In this document: positions 43,942-52,527 of the stretch, piece by piece
Position numbering within the stretch: the stretch's first letter is position 1
Layout of the letters: each line of letters begins with the position of its first letter
NCBI GenBank assembly: GCA_002717245.1
Contig: PBCY01000020.1
Location: forward strand, 13,482-77,481
DNA length: 64,000 nt
From: Pelagibacteraceae bacterium
GTDB taxonomy: Bacteria; Pseudomonadota; Alphaproteobacteria; GCA-002720895
Direction of reading: 5' to 3'
Notes under the pieces: model-generated
What the model was told of the DNA's origin: nothing
Seen by the model: the letters and a program-made list of their open reading frames with translations, nothing else
Database searches by the model: none
Translations under genes and position numbers: made by a program

Positions 43942-44664
43942 TTAATGTAGATTAATAGCGTCATTTAAATATAAACAAGTTAATACAGTAAATACATAAG
44001 CTTGTAAAAAAGCAACAAGAACTTCAAAAGCGGTTAAAGCAACATCAACAAATAATGGCGCAATACCAAACACTCCTAAAGAGAATATAAATCCTGCAAA
44101 AACTTTTAACATTGTATGTCCAGCCATCATATTGGCAAATAATCTTATAGATAAGCTAACTGGTCTAGATAAATAAGATATTACTTCAATTGGTATCATT
44201 AATGGCAACATTACCATCGGTACACCTTTTGGAACAAATAGTCCAAAAAATTTAAAGCCGTGCATTAATATTCCAATTATAGTTACAAACAAAAAAATGA
44301 ACATTGCTAATACAAAAGTAACAATTATATGGCTAGTAAAAGTAAAACTATAAGGTAATAAACCTAATAAATTTCCAAACAAAATAAATGTGAATAATGT
44401 AAATATAAGTGAAAAAAATTTTTGACCTTTATTTCCAATATTATCATTAATCATATTAGCGATAAATTCATAAAAAATTTCAGAAATACTTTGTAACCGG
44501 CTAGGGATAATACTTTTTTTTTTAATAGATGAAATTAATAAAATTGAAATAACAGAAATTGTTAAAATCATAAACATTGACGAATTAGTGAATGAAATAT
44601 CAATATTATTTAAATTAATAGGAAATATTTCTTTTATTTCAAATTGATGTATTGGATCTGCCAT
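43942..44664 (-). CDS. atpB: ATP synthase F0 subunit a
   Basis: A 240 aa membrane protein that forms the proton half-channels. Typical segments are FANMINDNIGNKGQKFF, NLLGLLPYSFTFTSHI, and the conserved helix SLSIRLFANMMAGHTMLKVFAGF with the essential Arg. The end reads AFLQAYVFTVLTCLYLNDAINLH. It lies 20 nt after atpI and 17 nt before atpE. The F1 genes are not in the window, as is usual for alphaproteobacteria. Confidence 0.97.
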   Translation of the reverse strand: MADPIHQFEIKEIFPINLNNIDISFTNSSMFMILTISVISILLISSIKKKSIIPSRLQSISEIFYEFIANMINDNIGNKGQKFFSLIFTLFTFILFGNLLGLLPYSFTFTSHIIVTFVLAMFIFLFVTIIGILMHGFKFFGLFVPKGVPMVMLPLMIPIEVISYLSRPVSLSIRLFANMMAGHTMLKVFAGFIFSLGVFGIAPLFVDVALTAFEVLVAFLQAYVFTVLTCLYLNDAINLH

Positions 44665-44683
44665 AATAAAAAAAAAAAATTAT

Positions 44684-44992
44684 TTAATGCAATTTATCAT
44701 TTTTTTTTTTAAAACCAACCTCAAATCCTAATCTTTTTACAGATCTAAAAACATTAAAAATTCCTGATGCAAAACCAAGAATTAAAAAAATTATTAAAAA
44801 AATTGGTTTAGTTTGAAAATAGTTATCAAGAATAATTCCAATAACAACACCCACTATGATTGCTGAAATTAGTTCTACTCCTGATTTTAAAAAGATTCCT
44901 AAATCTTTAAAACTATTCTTTTTTTTAATTTTTTTATTTGAAAGCTTTAGGGTTTCAAGTTTTTTACCAAAATCTTTAAGTTTTTTCTTCAA
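44684..44992 (-). CDS. atpI: ATP synthase assembly protein AtpI
   Basis: A 102 aa protein with a charged N-terminus and two helices: SGVELISAIIVGVVIGIILDNYFQ and PIFLIIFLILGFASGIFNVFRSV. This is the AtpI/AtpR pattern found ahead of atpB in alphaproteobacterial F0 operons. It is thought to help assemble the c-ring. It lies 5 nt downstream of smc. Confidence 0.88.
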   Translation of the reverse strand: MKKKLKDFGKKLETLKLSNKKIKKKNSFKDLGIFLKSGVELISAIIVGVVIGIILDNYFQTKPIFLIIFLILGFASGIFNVFRSVKRLGFEVGFKKKNDKLH

Positions 44993-44997
44993 TATTT

Positions 44998-47451
44998 TTA
45001 ACTAACTTCTCTAAGTTTTTGAGCTTCTTCTAGTTTAACAGAAATTAATTTTGAAATGCCAGTTTCTGCCATTGTTACACCGTATAGCCTATCCATATGC
45101 GCCATTGTAATAGGATTATGTGTAATTAGAATAAACTTTGTTAAGGTTTCTTGATTAATTTTTTTTATTACTTTACAGTATTTTTCTATATTTATATCAT
45201 CTAATGGAGCATCAACCTCGTCTAAAACACAAATCGGAGAAGGGTTCTGTAAAAAAACTGCTAAAATTAAAGCTGTTGCTGCCATTGTTTTTTCTCCACC
45301 AGATAATAGCGATAAAGTATTCATTTTTTTTCCTGGAGGTGAAGCAAAAACTTCTAGTCCAGATAACAACGGATCTGATGATCCAACCATTTTTAAATAA
45401 GCTTTTCCACCATTAAAGAACTGTGTAAAAAGTTCTATAAAATTTTTATTTACACCATCGAAACATTTGTGGATTTTTTCACGGCCTTCTTTATTTATAT
45501 TGGAGATGGTTTCTCTTAATTTTAATATTGCTTTTTCTACATCAATTTTATCATTAATCATTTTTTCAATTTTTTTATTTGTTTCTTTAGCTTCATTCTC
45601 TGCAGCAAAATTTATTGGTCCAATATTATCAAATTTTCTTTTTTCTGAATTAAGGTCATTTTGTAAAATATTTTTTGCAGGCAAGTCTTCGATTTTAATA
45701 TCTTCTTTTTTTAAAATCTCTTCATTTAATTTTAATGAAAAATTATTTTCACTTTCTTCATAAGCATTAACTAGATCATTTTTTAAATATTCTAAATCTG
45801 TTTCTAGTCTAGTTTTCTCTTCATGGCTTTTTATTTTTTTTTCAGAATTAATTTTTATTTTCTCATCTATTTCTTTAGTTTGTTCTGGGTCAACTATAAC
45901 TTCTTTACTTAAACTATTAATTTTTTCATCTAATAATATTATTTTTGATTCTAGGTTAGAATTTTTTTTTTTTATTTCTTCTGGTTTATTTTTAAGATTT
46001 TCTAATTCATTATTTGTAAATTTTTCTCTTTCCATTAAATCATTCATATGTTTTTTAGTATCTTCAATTCTTTTGCTCCATTTGGCGTGCTCTTCTTCAA
46101 AATCAAATATTTTATCTAAATTAGTTAATTTAGAAAAATTATTCTTTATACCTGTAAAGGATGTAAATATATTATTAATTTTTTCAGAAATTATATCGAA
46201 AGTATTTTTGATTGGGTTTATTAATTCTTTATTTTTACTTATTAAGTCATTAATTTTAGAATTTAATTCATTCGATTTTGAAATAATAAATTCAATTTTT
46301 TTTATTTCATTTTCTATATCTTTTTTTAAATTAATAAAATTTTCTTTATCACTATTTTTTTCCGTATTTGATATTTTCATATCTAATTCTTTTGTTTCAT
46401 TAAATATATTTTTTTGAAGTTTAGATAATGAAAAATTTGCATCTTCAAGAAATTTTTTCTCTCTTAAAATATCTTCAGATAGTTGTGTTAATCTATTTTT
46501 TAAATTATCTTTTTGAATAGAAATTCTATTGATTTCATCTAAATTCTTTTGTTTTTCTATAAGGTGATTTTGTTTTTCAATTTTTAAATCATTTAATTCT
46601 TTATTTTTTTCAGTATTTTTACTTAAAAATTTGTTTTTTTCATTTTTATAATTTTCTAATAAGTCATCAATTTCATTTATTTCGGAATTTATTTTTTCAA
46701 GTTTTTCACTTTTTTTATTTATTTTATCTATATTGCTAATGCATCTAATTTTTATAAGTGTAATTTCTAAATTATTTATTTTATCTTTTACTGTTTTATA
46801 TTTTTCCGCTTCTTTTACTTGTTTTGAAAGTATTTTGTATTGGTCTTTATGTGTCTTAATAATATCATCCAATCTTGAAAGATTAACTTCAGCAGATTTT
46901 AATTTTAATTCAGCTTCGTGCCTTCTTGCATGTAGACCAGTAATTCCAGCTGCTTCTTCTAAAAGAATTCTTCTTTCTTCTGGTTTTGATGATATTAACC
47001 TATGCACTTGCCCTTGTGCCACAATAGAAGTTGTATCAGGGCCTGAAGACGCATCTGCAAATAATAAATGCACGTCTTTAGCTCTCACTGTTTTGTTATT
47101 TATGTAGTAGGTTGACCCTTTTTCTCTTTCAATTTTTCTTTTAATTTCTATTGTTTCGTAACTATTAAATAATTCAGGAGCTTTTTTTTTTTTATTATCT
47201 ATTGTTATTTCAATTTCAGCTAAATCATTTTGTGGTCTTATTGATGTTCCATTGAATATAACATCATCCATTCCTTTTCCTCGCATTTCTTTAGGTGATG
47301 TTTCACCCATTATCCATTTAAGAGCATCTACTATGTTTGATTTTCCACATCCATTTGGTCCAACAATACCAGTTAAGCCTTTTTCTATATTTAATTCAGT
47401 TTTATCAACAAATGATTTAAAGCCAGTTATTTTTAGTTTTGTAAAATCCAT
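44998..47451 (-). CDS. smc: Chromosome segregation SMC-family ATPase, unusually short, no hinge seen
   Basis: The ATPase head is complete. It has TKLKITGFKSFVDKTEL, Walker A GPNGCGKSNI (about residues 31-40), a Q-loop with WIMGE, and, at the C-terminus, SLLSGGEKTM followed by Walker B ICVLDEVDAPLDD and the ITHNPITMAHMDRLYGVTM tail. Between them lie about 480 mostly coiled-coil residues. Bacterial SMC proteins are usually near 1150 aa; this is 817. The middle (around INPIKNTFDIISEKINNIF) shows no hinge-like globular domain and no Cys for a Rad50-type hook. SMC compacts and segregates chromosomes with ScpAB, which are not in the window. Confidence 0.92.
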   Translation of the reverse strand: MDFTKLKITGFKSFVDKTELNIEKGLTGIVGPNGCGKSNIVDALKWIMGETSPKEMRGKGMDDVIFNGTSIRPQNDLAEIEITIDNKKKKAPELFNSYETIEIKRKIEREKGSTYYINNKTVRAKDVHLLFADASSGPDTTSIVAQGQVHRLISSKPEERRILLEEAAGITGLHARRHEAELKLKSAEVNLSRLDDIIKTHKDQYKILSKQVKEAEKYKTVKDKINNLEITLIKIRCISNIDKINKKSEKLEKINSEINEIDDLLENYKNEKNKFLSKNTEKNKELNDLKIEKQNHLIEKQKNLDEINRISIQKDNLKNRLTQLSEDILREKKFLEDANFSLSKLQKNIFNETKELDMKISNTEKNSDKENFINLKKDIENEIKKIEFIISKSNELNSKINDLISKNKELINPIKNTFDIISEKINNIFTSFTGIKNNFSKLTNLDKIFDFEEEHAKWSKRIEDTKKHMNDLMEREKFTNNELENLKNKPEEIKKKNSNLESKIILLDEKINSLSKEVIVDPEQTKEIDEKIKINSEKKIKSHEEKTRLETDLEYLKNDLVNAYEESENNFSLKLNEEILKKEDIKIEDLPAKNILQNDLNSEKRKFDNIGPINFAAENEAKETNKKIEKMINDKIDVEKAILKLRETISNINKEGREKIHKCFDGVNKNFIELFTQFFNGGKAYLKMVGSSDPLLSGLEVFASPPGKKMNTLSLLSGGEKTMAATALILAVFLQNPSPICVLDEVDAPLDDINIEKYCKVIKKINQETLTKFILITHNPITMAHMDRLYGVTMAETGISKLISVKLEEAQKLREVS

Positions 47452-47452
47452 A

Positions 47453-48046
47453 TTAATTAATTAATTTTATAATAATTTTTTCAAAATTTTCATAACTCAT
47501 TGCACTATATTTTTTTTCATTAATTATAAATGAAGGAGTAGAATTTATATTATATTTTTCTTCAGCTAGAGTTCTTGTTTTTATTATCTCATCAACTAAT
47601 TTCTCATCTGTGAAGCATGAGTTAATTTTATCTTCCTTTAACCCTGCAAGCTTGCCAATATTTGTAAGTTTTTCTATAAATGAGTCATCATTTGATATCC
47701 ATTTTTTTTGAGTATTTAGAATCAATTTAACAAAATCAAAATATTTTTCTTTAGGAGCACATTTAGCAAGAACCGATGCAAATAACGCTTGTTTATCTAA
47801 AGGAAAATCTCTATAAATAAATTTAATTTTATTTGTATCAATAAAATTCTTTTTTATTTCTGGATAAATTTCTTTATGAAAAGTAGCACAATGATTACAT
47901 GTCATTGACGCATATTCAATTATTATTACTTTTGCTTCTGCGTTTCCTACAAATGCTTCATTTTCTGTTTTTGCATTAGAAATTTGTGATTTTGAGAAAA
48001 CAATTAAAATTAATATAATTAAATATTTGCAAATATTGTATTTCAT
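47453..48046 (-). CDS. DsbA-like periplasmic thiol-disulfide protein
   Basis: A 197 aa exported thioredoxin-fold protein with a signal peptide (cleavage near ISNAK). The active site is ASMTCNHCATFHKEIYPEI (CxxC), and the cis-Pro loop is NSTPSFIINEKKY. The alpha-helical insertion typical of DsbA lies between them. It belongs to the DsbA/BdbD-like group found beside smc in alphaproteobacteria. Its stop lies 2 nt from the smc start. Oxidase or isomerase activity cannot be told apart. Confidence 0.9.
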   Translation of the reverse strand: MKYNICKYLIILILIVFSKSQISNAKTENEAFVGNAEAKVIIIEYASMTCNHCATFHKEIYPEIKKNFIDTNKIKFIYRDFPLDKQALFASVLAKCAPKEKYFDFVKLILNTQKKWISNDDSFIEKLTNIGKLAGLKEDKINSCFTDEKLVDEIIKTRTLAEEKYNINSTPSFIINEKKYSAMSYENFEKIIIKLIN

Positions 48047-48112
48047 TTATTTTTTACCACTATATATAGTATAATTATAAAATTAATATCTTTGTGGGCA
48101 AGTTTTAATTTA

Positions 48113-48574
48113 CTAATCAAATAAAGTTTTGTTTAGTCTTTTCAAAGCATTTTTTAAAGAATTTTTTTTTAATTTATTAACTTCTTTTAAGTCTATTTTT
48201 TTTTTATTTTTTTTTACAAATTCTTTTTTTTTATAGTTATTTTCTACTTTAAAATCTTGTACTATGCTAATTTTGCTTATGGCTTTGTAACCAAAGTACT
48301 GGTTTAACTTTTCAATAATTTCTTCATTTTTAAACTCGATTTCCATTGATTTACCACGAGATGTTTTTAAGAAGATAATTCCATTTGAATTATTAATATT
48401 TTGAAAAGAAACTTTAATTGGCCAACAAAATTCTGCAATGTTATTTCCAATAATTTTTTTCCAATTTTTTATTAATGAAATTTCAATAAAATTTTTTTCT
48501 TTAACTTTTTTATCAATAATTTTAGGAAGACTACTACTAATTTTTTTAAAATAACTTTGTTTTCTTTCTTTCAT
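48113..48574 (-). CDS. DUF721/DciA-like protein
   Basis: A 153 aa basic protein with the DUF721 core: IEISLIKNWKKIIGNNIAEFCWPIKVSF, then GIIFLKTSRGKSMEIEFKNEEIIEKLNQYFGYKAISKISI. DciA proteins of this family help load the replicative helicase in bacteria without DnaC/DnaI. The C-terminus is lysine-rich and probably flexible. DUF721-dsbA-smc is a conserved alphaproteobacterial string. The helicase-loader role is by family only. Confidence 0.85.
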   Translation of the reverse strand: MKERKQSYFKKISSSLPKIIDKKVKEKNFIEISLIKNWKKIIGNNIAEFCWPIKVSFQNINNSNGIIFLKTSRGKSMEIEFKNEEIIEKLNQYFGYKAISKISIVQDFKVENNYKKKEFVKKNKKKIDLKEVNKLKKNSLKNALKRLNKTLFD

Positions 48575-48579
48575 TTAAC

Positions 48580-49665
48580 CTAAGTTAATTGCAATTCTGA
48601 TCTAATTTTTTCTCTTAGAATATCTATACTTATAGAATTATTTTTTTCATTCTTATACCAAAATGTCCAACCGTTACATGATGGTAAATTTAATAAGTTA
48701 GCTGCAACACTATGTATTGACCCCTTAAAATTTTCTGCAATTAATGAGCCGTCAACTCTTACTTTTGCATACCACTTTTTATTTATATCATGAAGTAAAT
48801 CACCTGGTTTTATTAAATTAAATTCTATTAAATTTCCAAAAGGAATTCTTTTTTGTTGTCTTTTTTCATTAACTTTAAGCATATTTTTATTTTTTAAAGG
48901 TTTAATTAAATCAATTCTTTTTTTTGCGAATTTAATATATTTTTTTTCACTTTCTATTCCTATGAATTTTCTATTATATTTTTTTGCCACAGAGCCAATA
49001 GTTCCAGTTCCAAAAAAAGGATCTAAAACTACATCTCCAGGATTAGTTACAGATAATAAAATTCTAGCAATTAAAGATTCAGGTTTTTGTGTAGGGTGTA
49101 CTTTTTTGCCTTTATATTTTAATCTTTCAGAACCATTACATATTGGAAAAGTCCAGTCACTTCTCATTTGTAAGTCATCATTGAGAGATTTCATAAGATT
49201 ATAATTAAATGTATATTTTGAATTTTTATTTTTTGAACACCAAATTAAAGTTTCATGAGCATTTGAGAATCTAGTACCTCTAAAATTTGGCATAGGATTA
49301 GTTTTTATCCAAACAATGTCATTTAAAATCCAGAAATTTAAGTCCTGCAATATTTTTCCAATTCTAAAAATATTGTGGTATGTTCCTATTACCCATATTG
49401 TTCCATTATCTTTTAGTAATCTTTTTGCTGAAGATAACCATTCTTTTGTAAAATTATCATATTTTTCAAAACTTTCGAATTTATCCCATTTATTTCTTAC
49501 ACCATTTACTTTAGATTGGTCAGGCCTTTTTAAATCTTTTTCTAATTGAAGATTATATGGAGGGTCAGCAAATATTAAATCAACTGATTTATCAGGTAAT
49601 TTTTTCATTTCTTTAATACAATTACCTAAATATATTTTATTAAGTGCTAGATTTTTAATTTTCAT
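48580..49665 (-). CDS. ccrM: CcrM-type adenine-N6 DNA methyltransferase (GANTC)
   Basis: A 361 aa beta-class N6-adenine methyltransferase. The catalytic DPPYNLQL lies at residues 34-41, followed by SKVNGVRNKWDKFESFEKYDNFTKEWL, very close to the Caulobacter CcrM sequence pattern. The SAM motif VVLDPFFGTGTIGSVA lies near residue 210. A C-terminal domain (IPFGNLIEFNLIKPGDLLH to the end) is the CcrM-specific DNA-recognition part. It methylates GANTC and links transcription to replication in alphaproteobacteria. No restriction enzyme is adjacent, so it is an orphan methylase. Confidence 0.95.
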   Translation of the reverse strand: MKIKNLALNKIYLGNCIKEMKKLPDKSVDLIFADPPYNLQLEKDLKRPDQSKVNGVRNKWDKFESFEKYDNFTKEWLSSAKRLLKDNGTIWVIGTYHNIFRIGKILQDLNFWILNDIVWIKTNPMPNFRGTRFSNAHETLIWCSKNKNSKYTFNYNLMKSLNDDLQMRSDWTFPICNGSERLKYKGKKVHPTQKPESLIARILLSVTNPGDVVLDPFFGTGTIGSVAKKYNRKFIGIESEKKYIKFAKKRIDLIKPLKNKNMLKVNEKRQQKRIPFGNLIEFNLIKPGDLLHDINKKWYAKVRVDGSLIAENFKGSIHSVAANLLNLPSCNGWTFWYKNEKNNSISIDILREKIRSELQLT

Positions 49666-49683
49666 TTTGATCCCGATTGTTAA

Positions 49684-50298
49684 TTATCTTATCATTTTTA
49701 TTATTGGTTTAAAAGATTTTCTATGATGAGGGGTTATCCCTAATAATTTAATTTTGTTTATATGTATTTTTGTTCCGTAACCTGAATTTTTATGCCAAAA
49801 AAAATTTGGGTATTTGTAAGATAATTTTTTCATTAAATTATCTCTTACAACTTTAGCAATTATTGAAGCAGATGCTATAGATATAGATTTATTATCACCA
49901 TTTTTTATAGCTTCGACTTTTGCTTTTATTTTTGGCTTGTAAATACCATCAACTAATACAAAATCAGCATCAATTTTTAAAGAAGAATATGCTCTTTCCA
50001 TAGCTATTAAAGATGCTTGTAGAATATTCTTTTCTTCAATTTCTTTAACACTTGCCGCACCAATTCCAAAATTAATAATTTTTATTAGGATTTTATATAA
50101 TTTTTCTCTAACTTTTTTTGAGATTTTTTTTGAGTCATTAATTTTTATTATATCTGGGTATTTTTCTAAAAAATTTTTCCATAAAGATCTTTTTATATAT
50201 ACGGCAACAGCTACTACAGGCCCAGCAAGAGTTCCTCTCCCAACTTCATCGATTCCAACAATAATTTCTCCAAACTTTTTTTCTATATCGAAATTCAT
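49684..50298 (-). CDS. rnhB: Ribonuclease HII
   Basis: A 204 aa nuclease that removes RNA primers and single ribonucleotides from DNA. It starts GEIIVGIDEVGRGTLAGPVVAVAVYI with the catalytic Asp-Glu pair. INDSKKISKKVREKL, FVLVDGIYKP (third Asp) and SISIASASIIAKVVRD are family motifs, as is the NSGYGTKIH end segment. It sits 2 nt after moaB and 18 nt before ccrM. Confidence 0.96.
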   Translation of the reverse strand: MNFDIEKKFGEIIVGIDEVGRGTLAGPVVAVAVYIKRSLWKNFLEKYPDIIKINDSKKISKKVREKLYKILIKIINFGIGAASVKEIEEKNILQASLIAMERAYSSLKIDADFVLVDGIYKPKIKAKVEAIKNGDNKSISIASASIIAKVVRDNLMKKLSYKYPNFFWHKNSGYGTKIHINKIKLLGITPHHRKSFKPIIKMIR

Positions 50299-50300
50299 TA

Positions 50301-50801
50301 TTATAATTTTGGAAGAATTTCAACTAAATTACATGGTTTAAAAGATGAATCTAATTGATACTTTATAATTTCATCCCAAGCATCTTTGCATGCACCTGGA
50401 GACCCAGGCAATGAAAATAAAAATTTTCCTTTTGAAATTCCTGCACAAGTTCTAGATTGGATAGTAGAGGTTTTAATTTTTTTATAGCTAATCATTCTAA
50501 ATATTTCTCCAAAACCTGGTATATCTTTTTCAAAAAAAAATTTAAATGCTTCAGGAGTTACATCTCTTTTTGTTAAACCAGTACCCCCAGTTGCAATGAT
50601 AACATTTATTTTTTTTATTTTTAACCACCCATTAATAACTTTTTTTATTTCTATTACACTATCTTTGCAGATTTTTTTTTCGAATAAATTATGATGTGAA
50701 CTCATTATCTTTTTTTTTAATAATTCACCTGATTTATCAGTTTTTGAATTTCTAGTATCTGACACTGTAAGAAGTGCTATATTTAATTTTTTTTTTTTCA
50801 T
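50301..50801 (-). CDS. moaB: MoaB/MogA-type molybdopterin biosynthesis protein
   Basis: I place the start at the ATG giving MKKKKLNIALLTVSDTRN (166 aa) because the ORF-track start adds 11 residues not seen in the family. NVIIATGGTGLTKRDVTPEAF is the diagnostic MoCF-domain motif, followed by PGFGEIFRMISYKKI and LFSLPGSPGACKDAWDEII. The protein is expected to adenylylate molybdopterin. No other Moco genes are in the window, so whether a full pathway exists cannot be told. Confidence 0.9.
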   Translation of the reverse strand: MKKKKLNIALLTVSDTRNSKTDKSGELLKKKIMSSHHNLFEKKICKDSVIEIKKVINGWLKIKKINVIIATGGTGLTKRDVTPEAFKFFFEKDIPGFGEIFRMISYKKIKTSTIQSRTCAGISKGKFLFSLPGSPGACKDAWDEIIKYQLDSSFKPCNLVEILPKL

Positions 50802-50895
50802 ATCGATTTTTTTTGTTATGTTATGATACAACAATTTATTTATGACTAAAGAAACAAATTTGATAAGTTAAATATTTTGCTTATATCTTTACTAT

Positions 50896-52527
50896 ATGAC
50901 TAGAGAATCAATGAATTTTGATGTTTTAATAATAGGCGCAGGCCCTTCTGGACTTGCAGCTAGTATTAGGCTATCGCAACTTGCAAAAAAAAATAATAAA
51001 GAATTAAATATCGGCGTTGTTGAAAAAGGTTCAGAAGTCGGAGCACATATACTTTCTGGAGCAGTTTTAGAAACAAAAGCGTTAGATGAATTAATACCAG
51101 ATTGGAAACAAAAAGATTCTCCATTAAAAACTGAAGCTAAAAAAGATAATTTTTTATTGTTAACAAAAAATAAATCTTTTAAATTACCAACCCCTCCACA
51201 GATGAAAAATGATGGAAATTATATTATTAGTTTAGGAAATTTTTGTAGATGGTTAGCTAAACAGGCAGAAGAATTGGGTGTTAATATTTTTCCCGGATTT
51301 GCTGCTTCAGAAATTATTTATGATAATGATCAAAACAAAGTTGCTGGTATAAGAACTGGAGATCAAGGAATTGATAAAAATGGAGAGAAGTTGGAAAATT
51401 TTCAACAGGGATATGATTTATTAGCTAAGCAAACAATTTTTGCAGAAGGTTGCCATGGTTCTTTAACAAAAAAATTAATTAAAAAATATGATTTAAGAAA
51501 AGATAAAGATCCTCAAACATACGGTATTGGTTTAAAAGAATTATGGGAGATTAAACCAGAGAATCATAGGCAGGGAGAAGTAATTCATTCTATAGGATGG
51601 CCTTTAGATAATAAAACTTACGGAGGTTCATTTTTATATTATTTAGAAAATAACCAAGTTTCAGTTGGATTTGTTATTGGTTTAGATTATAAAAATCCAT
51701 ATTTAAGTCCATTTGATGAATTTCAAAGATTTAAAACTCATCCAAAAATAAAGAAAATTTTTGAAGGAGGTAAGAGAATATCTTATGGTGCAAGAGCTTT
51801 AAATGAAGGAGGTTTTCAATCAATTCCAAAATTGACTGTACCAGGAGGGTTATTGGTTGGTTGTACAGCAGGATTCATGAATGTGCCTAAAATTAAGGGT
51901 ACACACACAGCTATGAAATCAGGAATGATTGCAGCAGATGAAATATTCAAAAATATTTTTGATAGTAAAAAAATAGAAATTTCTTCATATGAAGATGAAA
52001 TTAAAAAATCTTGGGTTTGGAAAGAACTTTATAGTGTTAGAAATATAAGACCGGCTTTTCAATGGGGATTTTGGCCTGGTTTAATATATAGTGCTATTGA
52101 TACTTTTCTATTAAGAGGTAAAGCCCCTTGGACATTAAAACATCATTATGATCATAAATCTTTAAAGGAAGCAAATAAATGTAAAAAAATTGAATATCCA
52201 AAACCAGATGGAGTAATTACATTTGATAAATTATCTTCAGTTTTTATTTCAAATACTAATCACGCAGAAAATCAACCTTGCCATTTAAAATTAAAAGATA
52301 TTTCAATACCTATTAAATATAATTTAGAGAATTATGATGCTCCTGAACAAAGATATTGTCCTGCAGGAGTTTATGAAATAATAGATGTTGAAAAAAATTC
52401 ACCAAAATTGCAAATTAATGCTCAGAATTGTGTACATTGCAAAACTTGCGATATAAAAGATCCAAGCCAAAATATTAACTGGGTAACTCCTGAAGGAGGA
52501 GGCGGCCCTAGATATCCTAATATGTAA
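50896..52527 (+). CDS. Electron transfer flavoprotein-ubiquinone oxidoreductase
   Basis: A 543 aa membrane-associated flavo-iron-sulfur protein that passes electrons from ETF to ubiquinone. The FAD-binding start is VLIIGAGPSGLAASIRLSQL, then GVVEKGSEVGAHILSGAVLE. Other conserved parts are KELWEIKPENHRQGEVIHSIGWPL and GGLLVGCTAGFMNVPKIKGTHTAMKSGM. The C-terminal 4Fe-4S site is CPAGVYE with NCVHCKTCDIKDP. The ending GGGGPRYPNM is typical. It is followed directly by a TPR protein. Confidence 0.97.
   Translation: MTRESMNFDVLIIGAGPSGLAASIRLSQLAKKNNKELNIGVVEKGSEVGAHILSGAVLETKALDELIPDWKQKDSPLKTEAKKDNFLLLTKNKSFKLPTPPQMKNDGNYIISLGNFCRWLAKQAEELGVNIFPGFAASEIIYDNDQNKVAGIRTGDQGIDKNGEKLENFQQGYDLLAKQTIFAEGCHGSLTKKLIKKYDLRKDKDPQTYGIGLKELWEIKPENHRQGEVIHSIGWPLDNKTYGGSFLYYLENNQVSVGFVIGLDYKNPYLSPFDEFQRFKTHPKIKKIFEGGKRISYGARALNEGGFQSIPKLTVPGGLLVGCTAGFMNVPKIKGTHTAMKSGMIAADEIFKNIFDSKKIEISSYEDEIKKSWVWKELYSVRNIRPAFQWGFWPGLIYSAIDTFLLRGKAPWTLKHHYDHKSLKEANKCKKIEYPKPDGVITFDKLSSVFISNTNHAENQPCHLKLKDISIPIKYNLENYDAPEQRYCPAGVYEIIDVEKNSPKLQINAQNCVHCKTCDIKDPSQNINWVTPEGGGGPRYPNM

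Noticed and set aside
46073-47107. Two plus-strand ORFs of 114 and 124 aa opposite smc
   Set aside because: Shadows produced by the lysine-rich coiled-coil codons of smc; hydrophobic low-complexity translations only.
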